DNA of 49,895 nt from JAWAFC01 sp038890815 (GTDB lineage: Archaea > Micrarchaeota > Micrarchaeia > Burarchaeales > JACRGF01). The notes under the pieces are model-generated. The model searched no databases. It worked only from the letters and a program-made list of their open reading frames with translations, and had not been told where the DNA came from. A program made the translations under genes and the position numbers. This document shows positions 8,840 to 17,128 of this stretch, piece after piece; position 1 is the stretch's first letter, and every line of letters begins with the position of its first letter. The DNA lies in contig JAWAFC010000009.1 of NCBI GenBank assembly GCA_038890815.1, positions 1-49,895 on the forward strand. The letters are read 5' to 3'.

Positions 8840-9445
8840 ATGGGCGAAAAAATCTTTTTCAAGTATGACCCGTCCGAGGTCGTTGTGTCGGACGCCTCGC
8901 TCGCGCCGTACATCTCGCTCACGCCCATCACCGTGCCGCATTCTCACGGCAGGCACGCACGCCGGCAGTTCGCCAAGGCAAAAATCAACATCGTCGAGAG
9001 GCTGGTGAACAAGCTCATGCGTGGCGGCACGGGCGAGAAGACTGCGGGCAAGGTCATCCGCACCATGGGCAGGCTGCAGGGTAAGAAGCTCACCGTGCTG
9101 CGGCTCGTGGAGCGCGCGTTTGATGACATCTATCAGAGGACGAAGAAAAACCCCATTCAGGTGCTCGTGGATGCAATCCAGAACACCGCCCCGCGCGAGG
9201 ACACCACGCGCGTGCAGTACGGTGGCGTGACCTACCAGGTCGCTGTCGATGTGTCGGCATCGCGAAGGCTCGACCTTGCGTTGCGCAACATCACGCTCGC
9301 GGCCATCATGCAGGCGTTCGATAAGAAGCTGACCCTGCGCGAGGCGCTCGCCAACGAGATCATCCTCGCGGCCAACAACGACGTGAACTCTTACGCGATA
9401 AAGAAGCGCGACGAAATCGAACGCATTGCAAGGAGCGCGCGCTGA
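8840..9445 (+). CDS. rps7: Ribosomal protein S7 (uS7)
   Basis: This 201-residue protein is of archaeal S7 length. The region from KINIVERLVNKLMRGGTGEK onward matches the S7 core. Further motifs are NPIQVLVDAIQNTAPREDT and the C-terminal helix LANEIILAANNDVNSYAIKK followed by RDEIERIARSAR. It nucleates assembly of the small-subunit head and contacts mRNA and tRNA at the E site. The ATG is preceded by GATGAGG, which doubles as rps12 stop and ribosome-binding site. Confidence 0.96.
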   Translation: MGEKIFFKYDPSEVVVSDASLAPYISLTPITVPHSHGRHARRQFAKAKINIVERLVNKLMRGGTGEKTAGKVIRTMGRLQGKKLTVLRLVERAFDDIYQRTKKNPIQVLVDAIQNTAPREDTTRVQYGGVTYQVAVDVSASRRLDLALRNITLAAIMQAFDKKLTLREALANEIILAANNDVNSYAIKKRDEIERIARSAR

Positions 9446-9458
9446 CGGGCTGATTCTG

Positions 9459-11648
9459 ATGGTCAGGAAAGAGTATGTCGTCGAGGAAGTTCAAAAACTC
9501 ATGTATGAGCAGTCGCGGATTCGCAACATGGCCATCGTGGCGCACGTAGATCACGGCAAGACCACGCTCACCGATTCCCTTGTGGCGCGTGCGGGCCTCA
9601 TCTCAAAGGAGCTGGCGGGGCAGCAGCGCGTGATGGACTTTGACGAGCAGGAGCAGGCGCGCGGCATCACCATCAAAGCGGCCTACATCAGCCTCGGCTT
9701 CACCTTTGAGGGCAAGGACTACCTCATCAACCTCATCGACACGCCGGGCCACGTGGATTTTGGAGGGCACGTGACGCGGGCCATGCGCGCGGTCGATGGC
9801 ATCACGCTCGTTGTGGACGCTGTGGAGGGCGTCATGCCACAGACCGAGACCGTGCTACGCCAGTCGCTCAAGGAAAAGAGCAAGCCCAACCTATTCATCA
9901 ACAAGATCGACCGCCTCATCAACGAGCTCAAGCTCAAGCCGGAAGAAATGCAGGCGCGCCTGGCGAAAATCATCGCCAATGTGAACAAGCTCATCCGCCA
10001 ATATGCGCCTCCTGAATTTAAGGAGGCATGGCAGGTAAGCGTGGAGAAAGGCAACGTGGCCTTCGGCTCGGCTTTCTACAAATGGGCCATCAACTTTCCC
10101 TACATGAAAAAAACTGGCATCACATTCAAGACCATCTACGACTATTGCGCGCGAGGGGACCACAAAACCCTTAGCGAAATGGCGCCCATCGACGAAATCA
10201 TACTCGAAATGGCCGTCACACATCTGCCCGACCCGCCCACCGCTCAGAAGTACCGCATTCCCGTCATCTGGAGAGGTGACACAAACAGCGAGGAAGGCAA
10301 GGCCATGCTGCTGTGCGATCCGAAGGGAAAAGTGTGCATGGTCATATTTGGCGTGGTGGTGGATGAGCATGCGGGCGAGGTCGCTGTAGGCCGCGTGTTC
10401 AGCGGCACGGTCAGGAAGGGCGTTGAGCTGTACCTCGCCTCACGCCACAAGAGCGAGAAAGTGCAGCAGGTTGGCATCTACATGGGGCCAGACCGCATTA
10501 TGGTCGAGGAAGTTCCGGCTGGCAACATAGCCGCGGTGGTCGGGCTGCACGATCTGTATGTCGGCGAGACGGCCAGCGAGACGGCGATCGAGCCATTCGA
10601 GCAGATAAAGCACTACAGCGAGCCGGTCGTCACCAAGAGCATCGAGGCCAAACAGACAAAAGACCTCGTGCGGCTCATTGAGGTGTTGAGGCAGATAGCG
10701 AAAGAGGATCCCACCATAAAGGTCGAGATCAACCAGGAGACAGGCGAGCATCTCATCTCGGGTATGGGCGAGCTCCACCTGGAGATCATCGAGTACAAGA
10801 TACGGCACGAGAAGAAAGTCGATATAGAGACAAGCAAGCCCATCGTGGTTTATCGTGAGACGATCGCCAGGCCGGCCGGCCCTGTGGAAGGGAAATCGCC
10901 CAATAAGCACACCAAGCTCAAAGTGGTGGTCGAGCCCCTCGAGCAAGGAGTCATCAACAAAATAGAGGATGGCGAGATCGCCGAGGGCAGGCCGAAGGGG
11001 AAAGCTATCGTGGAGCAGTTCGTCGAGGGGGGCATGCCGCGTGAGGATGCCAAGAACGTAAAGGATGTTTTCGGCAAGAACGTCTTCATCGATGCCACCA
11101 AAGGCGTGCAGTACATGAACGAGATCATGGAGCTGCTCATCGAAGGATTTGAGGAGGCCATGGCGAGCGGACCGCTCGCCAAAGAGCGCGTCACGGGCGT
11201 TAAGGTGAAAGTCGTCGATGCGCTCATCCACGAGGACCCGGTGCATCGCGGGCCTGCCCAGATCATCCCGGCCATCCGCAGGCCCATCTATGCAGCCATG
11301 TTGCTGAGTGGCGTAGTGCTGCTCGAGCCAAAGCAGAAGTTGCTCGTGCAGGCCCCCCAGGAATACCTCAGCGCCATCATCTCACAGATTCAGGGAAGGC
11401 GCGGCGAGCTCGGGGAAATACAGCAGGAAGAGGAGATCGTCACTGTGCATGGCAAGGTCCCAGTAGCGGAGATGTTCGGCTTCGCCAACGACATCCGCGG
11501 CGCCACCCAGGGCCGAGCTGTTTGGTATACCGAGTATGCGGGCTATGAGGCAGTTCCAAAGGAGCTGCAGGCGCGCCTCGTGACAGAAATTCGCGAGCGG
11601 AAGGGCGAGCCCAAGGAGCCGCCCTCACCCCAGACGTTCATGGACTAA
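9459..11648 (+). CDS. fusA: Translation elongation factor EF-2
   Basis: This 729-residue GTPase drives ribosomal translocation. G1 is AHVDHGKTT (residues 28-36). A switch I stretch (EQEQARGITIKA), G3 (DTPGHVDFGGHV) and G4 (NKID) follow in order. Domain IV carries the archaeal diphthamide loop EDPVHRGPAQI, with the modified residue at His596. The reading frame is open back to 9426, but that start would overlap rps7 and add an unconserved extension. ATG 9459, 13 nt after rps7, gives the family length. It is the last gene of the operon; EF-1A and S10 do not follow here as they do in many archaea. Confidence 0.96.
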   Translation: MVRKEYVVEEVQKLMYEQSRIRNMAIVAHVDHGKTTLTDSLVARAGLISKELAGQQRVMDFDEQEQARGITIKAAYISLGFTFEGKDYLINLIDTPGHVDFGGHVTRAMRAVDGITLVVDAVEGVMPQTETVLRQSLKEKSKPNLFINKIDRLINELKLKPEEMQARLAKIIANVNKLIRQYAPPEFKEAWQVSVEKGNVAFGSAFYKWAINFPYMKKTGITFKTIYDYCARGDHKTLSEMAPIDEIILEMAVTHLPDPPTAQKYRIPVIWRGDTNSEEGKAMLLCDPKGKVCMVIFGVVVDEHAGEVAVGRVFSGTVRKGVELYLASRHKSEKVQQVGIYMGPDRIMVEEVPAGNIAAVVGLHDLYVGETASETAIEPFEQIKHYSEPVVTKSIEAKQTKDLVRLIEVLRQIAKEDPTIKVEINQETGEHLISGMGELHLEIIEYKIRHEKKVDIETSKPIVVYRETIARPAGPVEGKSPNKHTKLKVVVEPLEQGVINKIEDGEIAEGRPKGKAIVEQFVEGGMPREDAKNVKDVFGKNVFIDATKGVQYMNEIMELLIEGFEEAMASGPLAKERVTGVKVKVVDALIHEDPVHRGPAQIIPAIRRPIYAAMLLSGVVLLEPKQKLLVQAPQEYLSAIISQIQGRRGELGEIQQEEEIVTVHGKVPVAEMFGFANDIRGATQGRAVWYTEYAGYEAVPKELQARLVTEIRERKGEPKEPPSPQTFMD

Positions 11649-11657
11649 TCGCGCCCG

Positions 11658-11667
11658 TTTTTAAAAC
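11658..11667 (+). promoter_or_regulatory. TATA promoter of the formate-THF ligase gene
   Basis: TTTTTAAAAC is centred 25 nt before ATG 11687, giving a leaderless transcript. This supports ATG 11687 rather than a later start. The run of five T may also terminate the upstream operon. Confidence 0.6.
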
Positions 11668-11686
11668 ATTTTAGCAAATATTTGGC

Positions 11687-13268
11687 ATGCACCGCCATGG
11701 CGTGATGCGTGTTGCGCGCCTGCTCGGGATATTGGACGAGGAGTTCGAGCCATACGGCTTCTTTGCCGGCAAGATCTCACTCGCCGCGCTGAGCAGGCTT
11801 GGCAAGAGCAAAAGCGGCAAGCTGATTCTCGTTACAGCCATGACCCCAACCACCGCGGGCGAGGGAAAGACAACCATCACCATAGGCCTGTGCGATGCCT
11901 TCTGGAGGCTCGGCAGGCGTGCTGTTGCCACCATACGCCAGCCATCGCTCGGGCCCGTATTCGGAAAAAAAGGGGGGCGCCACGGGCGGAGGAAAATCCG
12001 CAGTGGTACCGTCCGAGGAAGTCAACCTTCACCTGACGGGCGACATGCATGCGATAACCGCAGCGCACAACCTCCTCACCGCCCTCCTCTACAATCACCT
12101 CCACCATGGCAACAAACTTGGCATCGATGAAGGGACCATCTGCTGGCCGTACGCCATGGACATGAGCTGCCGCGAGCTTCGCGAAATCCACACATCGTGC
12201 GCGCAAGGCGGCTGTCGCTACCGCAGCGGTTTTGTCATCACCGCGGCTTCGGAAGTGATGTCGGTGCTGTGCCTTGCCACCGGCTACCGTGACCTCAGAG
12301 AGCGGCTGGCGCGCATCGTCGTGGCATTTGACAGGAGGGGCAGGCCAGTCACTGCGGCCGACCTCAAGGCGCACGGCGCCATGGCTGCGCTGCTGCGCAA
12401 TGCGCTACGGCCAAATCTCCTGCTCACACGCGAGGGCAATCCCTGCATCATTCATGGAGGGCCATTTGCCAACATCGCGCACGGCACCAACAGCGTCATC
12501 GCAACACGCTTGGCGCTGCGTCTTGTAGGAGAAAATGGCTTTGTGATAACAGAAACGGGCTTCGGCACCGAGCTCGGCGCGGAGAAATTTCTCCACATCG
12601 TCTCTCCCGTGCTCGGCACCACCCCCTCGGCGGCCGTTCTCGTGGCATCGGCCCGGGCGGTGCGCCTGCACGGCCTTGCCAACCTGGAGAAGCACATCGA
12701 CAACATGAGAAAACTCGGCATTCCCACGCTCATCGCGCTCAATCGCTTTCCCGGAGACTCGAAGGCCGAGCTCGCACGCATCGCTTCGGCATGCGAGCAC
12801 CTCGGGGTGGAGGCAGTGCCGGTCGAGTGCTTCTCGAAAGGGGGCGCGGGCGCGCTCGCGCTGGCGAGAGCGGTGGAGCGCCTGGCAAAAAAACCGTGCG
12901 CCCTCTCCCTTCAGAAAGGAAACTCCTTTTTTGAGAAAATCGATTTCATCGCGCGCGAGTTCTACGGCGCGGACGGCGCCGATTTTTCCGAAGCAGCGAG
13001 GCGGAAGCTCGGGCATTTCGCCTCGCTCGGCTTCGATGCCCTGCCCGTATGCATGGCCAAAACGCAGTATTCCCTGTCGCACGAGAAGAGCTTGGCCGGC
13101 CGCCCCAAGGGATTTCGCGTGATGGTGAGCGATGCTCGCCTGTGCGCGGGCGCGGGCTTCGTCGTGGCCATGCTCGGCGATATCCTCCTCATGCCGGGCC
13201 TGCCAGAGGAACCCGCGGCCGCCCGCATCACGCTGTCTGACAAAGGAAATATAATTGGATTGGCTTAA
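11687..13268 (+). pseudogene. fhs: Formate-tetrahydrofolate ligase, interrupted by a one-base frameshift
   Basis: The enzyme makes 10-formyl-THF from formate, THF and ATP. Frame one (from ATG 11687) encodes KLILVTAMTPTTAGEGKTT with the P-loop (about residues 46-64) and runs to PSLGPVFGKKGG. The family sequence then continues in the +1 frame with GATGGGKSAVVPSEEVNLHL and GDMHAITAAHNLL, through to 13268. The switch sits in a run of seven A and six G (11965-11977); one G fewer would restore a single protein of about 526 residues. Downstream parts look intact (GPFANIAHGTNSV, ETGFGTELGAEKF), so the break is recent, a sequencing or assembly error, or a +1 recoding site. The two open halves are 11687-12130 and roughly 11895-13268. 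Fhs is uncommon in archaea, so transfer from bacteria is likely. The N-terminus is about 25 residues shorter than usual. Confidence 0.85.
13247..13256 (+). promoter_or_regulatory. TATA promoter of the nitroreductase gene
   Basis: AAATATAATT lies inside the 3' end of the formate-THF ligase gene, centred about 25 nt before ATG 13276. A leaderless nitroreductase transcript is implied. Confidence 0.5.
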
Positions 13269-13275
13269 TACTCAC

Positions 13276-13797
13276 ATGGACTTCTTCGAAGTGCTCGGGC
13301 GCCGCCGTTCAACGCGCGCCTTTCTGCCAAAGCCCGTTGAGGGGGCCAAACTCCAGCGCGTTCTCGAGGCTGCCAATTCTGCGCCCTCGGCGGGCGACCT
13401 GCAGGCCTACGAGATAGTTGTGGTGAAGGAAAGCGCGCGAAAGCGGGCGCTTGCCACCGCTGCCCTCGACCAGGATTTCATCGCCCAAGCACCCGTTGTG
13501 CTCGTTTTCTTCGCCAACCCATCCCGCTCCTCCTCCAAGTACGGCTCGCGCGGCGCCTCCCTCTATTGCATTCAGGATGCAACCATCGCGGCCTCGTACG
13601 CGCAGCTCGCTGCAGTCGCGCAAGGCTTGGCCTGCGCCTGGGTCGGCGCGTACGATGATGGCGAGGTCCGTCGCATCGTTGGCGCGCCGCACAACCTCAT
13701 CCCAGTCGCGATTATCCCGATCGGCTATGCGGGCGAAGTGCCCGAAAAGACGCCTCGCCGTTCCCTCGAAGACCTGGTGCATTGGGAAAAAATCTAG
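13276..13797 (+). CDS. Nitroreductase-family flavoprotein
   Basis: This 173-residue protein opens with the FMN-binding nitroreductase signature FFEVLGRRRSTRAFLPKPV followed by APSAGDLQAYEIVVV. It ends with the GAPHNLIPVAIIPIGYAGE segment typical of short NADH-oxidase/nitroreductase proteins. A DQDFIAQAPVVLVFFANP strand and an IAASYAQLAAVAQGLACAWVG helix lie between. The substrate cannot be told from sequence. The frame extends upstream to 13255, but ATG 13276 fits both the family and the promoter. Its TAG shares the tetranucleotide CTAG with the stop of the opposing gene. Confidence 0.85.
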   Translation: MDFFEVLGRRRSTRAFLPKPVEGAKLQRVLEAANSAPSAGDLQAYEIVVVKESARKRALATAALDQDFIAQAPVVLVFFANPSRSSSKYGSRGASLYCIQDATIAASYAQLAAVAQGLACAWVGAYDDGEVRRIVGAPHNLIPVAIIPIGYAGEVPEKTPRRSLEDLVHWEKI

Positions 13798-14450
13798 CGC
13801 AGCTTTCTTCCCACTCTCGCCAGCGCGGCCTGTAACTTGGCGGCCTTTCTCGGGGGAAGGGCTTTGAGGAGGCGCGCGAGCGGGATGCCGAGGCGTCGGG
13901 CCGCCATGCGCTCGAGCGCTGTCGGCGCCGGATCGGCTTTCTTCCAGAGCCCTCTCATTTCTCTCAAGAAGATGCTTACCGTGGCAGGCCCGATGCCTTT
14001 GCCCAATCCCATAATGCGCGCTTCGAGGTCGCGCGCATCGCTCGCTGCGGCGTGCAGCCTGTTCAAATCACCGCCGTAATCCTTCATCAATTTCCCCATG
14101 ACCTCGAGGAGCTTGTCAGCGGTCTTGAAATCGTATCGCGTGTAGCCGCCCGCATCGAGAATCTGGACTAGGCCATCCCAGCCCGTAGCCAGAATTTTCT
14201 GTGGAGAGAGCACGCCCCTTCTCTCAAACTCCCGGTAAGTCCTGGCCGCGCTCTCAGCCCTGATGGGTGCAGCAAACAGGATGGCTGCAAGAAACCACTT
14301 GAAAACCTCGCCCATCCTGCCGCTCGCGAGGTCTATGCCGAGTTCTTCCGAGAAGAGCCTTCCATGCTCGCGCAGCAGCTTCTCAATCGCTCCTCTCCTC
14401 AACTTCCCCACCAGGTTCTTTTTCGGAAAAGACCTGTGCCTCGAACACAA
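13794..14450 (-). CDS. Helix-hairpin-helix protein related to endonuclease III / DNA glycosylases
   Basis: The reading frame allows 218 residues. A FKWFLAAILFAAPIRAE helix near residue 50 resembles the opening of HhH-GPD glycosylases. LGKGIGPATVSIFLREMRG (about residues 148-166) is a clear helix-hairpin-helix. The following DPAPTALERMAARRLG occupies the place where glycosylases carry the catalytic Asp, but I see no classical VDTH motif and no iron-sulfur Cys cluster. Enzyme activity is therefore uncertain; it may be a DNA-binding relative. The start is unsure: ATG 14450 overlaps the upstream AMMECR1 gene by 68 nt, while GTG 14411 or TTG 14402 overlap it less. It is probably co-transcribed with that gene. 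Confidence 0.6.
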   Translation of the reverse strand: MCSRHRSFPKKNLVGKLRRGAIEKLLREHGRLFSEELGIDLASGRMGEVFKWFLAAILFAAPIRAESAARTYREFERRGVLSPQKILATGWDGLVQILDAGGYTRYDFKTADKLLEVMGKLMKDYGGDLNRLHAAASDARDLEARIMGLGKGIGPATVSIFLREMRGLWKKADPAPTALERMAARRLGIPLARLLKALPPRKAAKLQAALARVGRKLR

Positions 14451-14985
14451 ACACCTGCGTCGTGGCGCTCAACCATGCATCGGGCGGAAGGCCTGCTTTG
14501 AGACAGGCGTGCGCAAGGAACTCCTCCTCCCGCCATCCGAATTCTTTTGGGACCTGTGGGAGGAGCAGGCCGTAGCGAGCGCCATTCTGAATGATAAGCC
14601 CATGCCTTCCCAGCTCAATGCGCGCTGGCCTGTCGGTCGGAAGCGCGGTTTCAAGCCTGCGCGGCACAGTTAAGATGCTCACCTCAAAGACAACCTTTCC
14701 GATCTCCTCTTTCCTCAGGGGCTCAAACCGCGTATCCGCAAATGCCGCCATAAGCGCGGCCTGACAGACCGTCTCGGTGAGTGGGGCGGTCGGAGAGACA
14801 TAACCCACGCATCCTCGCAGCTGGCGCACGGGAAAAGTTTGGAGGGTGACAAACGCGCCTCTCGGCCGCATTCCCCAATCCGGACTGGTTGGCTTGGGCA
14901 CCTGCCCCCGTTGCAGATAGCTCTCTATGGTTGAGCGCGCCAGCCTGACGAGAAAAGCTCCCTGCTCCAGCGAAAGGCGGTCCAT
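14383..14985 (-). CDS. AMMECR1-family protein
   Basis: This 200-residue protein has the family signature LRGCVGY in VRQLRGCVGYVSPTAPL, preceded by RGAFVTLQ. The C-terminal half has FEVSILTVPRRLE, GLIIQNGARYGLLLPQVPKE and FLAHACLKAGLPPDAW, all typical. The family is found in archaea and eukaryotes. Its biochemical role is not settled, and a radical-SAM partner (AmmeMemoRadiSam set) is often nearby in other genomes but not here. ATG 14985 is chosen over the longer frame because it suits family length and lies about 26 nt from a TATA element. Confidence 0.9.
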   Translation of the reverse strand: MDRLSLEQGAFLVRLARSTIESYLQRGQVPKPTSPDWGMRPRGAFVTLQTFPVRQLRGCVGYVSPTAPLTETVCQAALMAAFADTRFEPLRKEEIGKVVFEVSILTVPRRLETALPTDRPARIELGRHGLIIQNGARYGLLLPQVPKEFGWREEEFLAHACLKAGLPPDAWLSATTQVFVFEAQVFSEKEPGGEVEERSD

Positions 14986-15005
14986 GCTCTGTTTAGTGCG
15001 CCAGC

Positions 15006-15017
15006 TATTTTTATTTC
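15006..15017 (-). promoter_or_regulatory. TATA promoter of the AMMECR1-family gene
   Basis: On the minus strand AAATAAAAATA is centred about 26 nt before ATG 14985, suggesting leaderless transcription. It overlaps the last codons and stop of the upstream 335-residue gene. Confidence 0.5.
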
Positions 15018-16018
15018 TCGCTCTCGTTCTCAGGAAGGTTGAGATAATACTTCCCATCCATCATCCGCAGCTTTTCCTCAAGCACCTTGATGTGCTCCTC
15101 CACGCCCTCCTCAATCGTTTCTTTTCCATAGCTCTTTGCAAGCTTCTCTGCGTACTCTGGATACAGCTCCTTTATTTTCTCCATAACACCTCGGACGAGC
15201 GCCTTCAGCACCCCAACCTTCCCCTCTTCCGTGCCATTCAGCTCGAAGCGTTTTCTGAGGTTGGTTATCCTCTCCCTCTTCCAGTTGTAGTACGCGCCAG
15301 TGAGCGCAGAGCCGGCGATGATCGCGCCCTTGATGAGCGCTTCACCTCCTGCAAAGGCCAGGAAGGCCAGCACGACATCCGCCACAGGAGCGAGCGCGCC
15401 AAAGTGGGAAGCGCTCCAAGCATGCAATGCGGCCAGCGCAGTGCCTGAGAGGGAGATGGAAAATATCCTCGCCGCAATGGTCTGCCATTCTATCGATCTC
15501 AGCGAAAACTCAAATTTATTCAGAAAATCAATTATCCTCCGCCTGTTCTCCTCACATTCCTTCAGCCTCGCATCCACGCCCGTCTGAAGCTTCCCTATCT
15601 CGTGCACAGATGCTTCTATGAGCGGGATGACCGCGCGCAGAAACCTGCTCGCTATTTTACCCTTTGTCTGGCTGCGTAACTCCTCCAATTCCAACTTAGC
15701 TTCCCGGGCCTTTTCCCTGTCCTCTTCCTTGTTGCTGAACTTGCCACATAGGATGAGCGCATAGTCGAGCGCCTCGTCTCCAGTAAGCGGAGGATACTTC
15801 CCCATTTCCACAAGTTCGGCAAAATTTGGCGGTATGCGCCTCTCAGCCTTCTTTGCCGGAACGCTGCCCTGCTCATCGGTGAGGACCTTATTGAGCCAGC
15901 ATGCCAGTCTATGAACAGAAGTAGGCTTATGCAAGGAATCTTTCAGTCCGCTCTGTTCCTTCCTTGCAAGGGGCGAGACCCCCGAGGGTGTCGGTGGGTC
16001 TCGCGCCTTGAGGGCCAC
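15011..16018 (-). CDS. Unknown protein with coiled coils around a two-helix membrane hairpin
   Basis: This 335-residue protein is not recognised. Residues 90-175 are charged and helical (EDREKAREAKLELEELRSQ). Two hydrophobic segments follow (about residues 185-200 and 215-245, with VADVVLAFLAFAGGEALI). Charged helices resume after them (EEGVEEHIKVLEEKLRMM). Such an arrangement resembles membrane-anchored coiled-coil proteins, but no family is evident. Start GTG 16018 is backed by GGAGGTGGG at 16023-16031 and a TATA at 16058-16068. The first codons carry a long inverted repeat (15967-16010) and encode an unlikely-looking Pro/Arg-rich leader, so a later start remains possible. Confidence 0.6.
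   Translation of the reverse strand: MALKARDPPTPSGVSPLARKEQSGLKDSLHKPTSVHRLACWLNKVLTDEQGSVPAKKAERRIPPNFAELVEMGKYPPLTGDEALDYALILCGKFSNKEEDREKAREAKLELEELRSQTKGKIASRFLRAVIPLIEASVHEIGKLQTGVDARLKECEENRRRIIDFLNKFEFSLRSIEWQTIAARIFSISLSGTALAALHAWSASHFGALAPVADVVLAFLAFAGGEALIKGAIIAGSALTGAYYNWKRERITNLRKRFELNGTEEGKVGVLKALVRGVMEKIKELYPEYAEKLAKSYGKETIEEGVEEHIKVLEEKLRMMDGKYYLNLPENESEK
15967..16010. repeat. 15-nt inverted repeat at the start of the 335-residue gene
   Basis: The left arm CAAGGGGCGAGACCC (15967-15981) and right arm GGGTCTCGCGCCTTG (15996-16010) are inverted copies with a single mismatch. Inside the 14-nt loop, CCGA and TCGG can add four more pairs. In RNA this makes a very stable hairpin over about codons 3-17 of the minus-strand gene. 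Confidence 0.75.
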
Positions 16019-16057
16019 TTAACCCACCTCCCACAGCAAACAGGATGTATTTAGGTT

Positions 16058-16068
16058 ATATTTATACC
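16058..16068 (-). promoter_or_regulatory. TATA promoter of the 335-residue gene
   Basis: TATAAATATAA on the minus strand. A start near 16038 gives a leader of about 20 nt containing GGAGGTGGG (16023-16031), one of the strongest Shine-Dalgarno matches in the window. Confidence 0.6.
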
Positions 16069-16083
16069 TATCAGTTTGGCAGG

Positions 16084-16103
16084 CGTCAAACGTTTGTTTG
16101 ACG
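16084..16103. promoter_or_regulatory. Perfect 8-bp inverted repeat, possible operator or terminator hairpin
   Basis: CGTCAAAC (16084-16091), GTTT, GTTTGACG (16096-16103). It lies 5 nt beyond the stop of the 98-residue gene and about 16 nt upstream of the TATA of the next minus-strand gene, a place suitable for a dimeric regulator. It could equally be a hairpin at the end of the upstream transcript; no T-run follows at once. Confidence 0.5.
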
Positions 16104-16108
16104 TGTGG

Positions 16109-16405
16109 CTAACGGCCTTTTGCGGGGCTATGCCGTCTGGCGTGTTCGATCAGGTCCTTGCTGACCAGCTCGCATATCTTTTTCACTGTGGCTTCCGGCA
16201 GATTCTCCAGCAGAAATCGCACCACGGTTGCGGCATCCTCCTCGCTCACCTTTGCGGCATCTTTCCTGCGCGGCTTCTCGTATGCCGCTGGGATGGCTAT
16301 GAGCGCCGGACAGGCATCCTCCACATCCTCTCCGAAATCCAGCTCCTGCTCCACCCCCTCAGCCATCCTGACATAATACACGCGCCTTTGTATGGTGTTG
16401 GGCAT
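16109..16405 (-). CDS. Small unknown protein, 98 residues
   Basis: This soluble, unrecognised protein has a basic start (MPNTIQRRVYYVRM), an acidic stretch (EQELDFGEDVEDAC) and a helical C-terminal half (SEEDAATVVRFLLENLPEAT, then VKKICELVSKDLIEHARR). A TATA element centred 23 nt before ATG 16405 supports a real, leaderless gene. The same element is used by the divergent nuclease-like gene. It contains two Cys but no metal motif. Function unknown. Confidence 0.6.
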   Translation of the reverse strand: MPNTIQRRVYYVRMAEGVEQELDFGEDVEDACPALIAIPAAYEKPRRKDAAKVSEEDAATVVRFLLENLPEATVKKICELVSKDLIEHARRHSPAKGR

Positions 16406-16421
16406 GACACGCTGTTAGCCG

Positions 16422-16433
16422 TTTATTAATAAA
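16422..16433. promoter_or_regulatory. Palindromic TATA shared by two divergent genes
   Basis: TTTATTAATAAA is a perfect 12-bp palindrome midway between ATG 16405 (minus) and GTG 16460 (plus). Distances from its centre are about 23 and 32 nt, so both genes can be transcribed from one TBP site. Confidence 0.6.
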
Positions 16434-16459
16434 TACCATCACATTCTTTAGGCGAGAGC

Positions 16460-17110
16460 GTGGGCTATCTGTTTCTCGACATCGAGACGTATGCGCGGCT
16501 TCACGATAGCCGGTTCGAGGCCAATCCATTCAACGAGAATGCAAAAGTGCTCGTGATCGCCTACAATTACTACCCGGGCTTTCACGCGCCTCGGCGTGGC
16601 GCGCTCAAGCCGCCTCTTCTGCTCAAGGAGTGGGAGAGCAGCGAGAGAGCCATCCTCCAGCGCTTTTACAACACACTGCGCGAGCTGCTCTCTCGTGAGG
16701 TGTATACCGATAGGAAAACTGGCGAAAAGCGCTGCTCGCTGCGCCTGGTGGGCTTCAACCTACTCAAGTTCGACCTGCCCTACCTGTTCGGCCGCATGTC
16801 GTTGCACAGCATAGACACGCCCGCGCGCCTCTACGATGCCCTTTTCGCCGAGCCATTCGCGGTTGACCTGTTCCAGCTCTCCCCGCTCGTCTCGCAGAAA
16901 ACGCGCGAGTATGGCGAGCTGTGGGCCATCTCGCAAAAAGATGTCAATAGGTTTTTCAGCCTGCGCGTGAAGGAAGGCGAGGGCGAGGACGTGGCGGCCT
17001 GGTACGACGCAAAGGATTTCGCCCGCATCGAGCGCTATGTCGCCGAGGAATTCACGCTCGAGCAGCTTTACGACGCCTTCCTCGTGTATATCCTCGAGAA
17101 GGAAAAATAG
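16460..17110 (+). CDS. Stand-alone DEDD-type 3'-5' exonuclease-like protein
   Basis: This 216-residue protein has an RNase H-like exonuclease pattern. Motif I is YLFLDIETYA (residues 3-12) with the Asp-Ile-Glu pair. Motif II is LVGFNLLKFDLPYLFGR, with Asn and Asp as in family-B polymerase exonuclease domains. A motif III candidate is DAKDFARIERYVAEE. No polymerase domain follows, so it is an isolated proofreading-type nuclease, resembling the predicted PolB-related exonucleases. Start GTG 16460 is the only one preceding motif I. Substrate (DNA or RNA) unknown. It ends 18 nt from the converging 17129 gene. Confidence 0.65.
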   Translation: MGYLFLDIETYARLHDSRFEANPFNENAKVLVIAYNYYPGFHAPRRGALKPPLLLKEWESSERAILQRFYNTLRELLSREVYTDRKTGEKRCSLRLVGFNLLKFDLPYLFGRMSLHSIDTPARLYDALFAEPFAVDLFQLSPLVSQKTREYGELWAISQKDVNRFFSLRVKEGEGEDVAAWYDAKDFARIERYVAEEFTLEQLYDAFLVYILEKEK

Positions 17111-17128
17111 TCATTCGCGAGACTCTCG

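Noticed and set aside
11965..11977. Classical -1 slippery heptamer (A-AAA-AAG)
   Set aside because: The needed shift is +1 and the zero-frame codons are GGA AAA AAA GGG, so the heptamer is out of phase.
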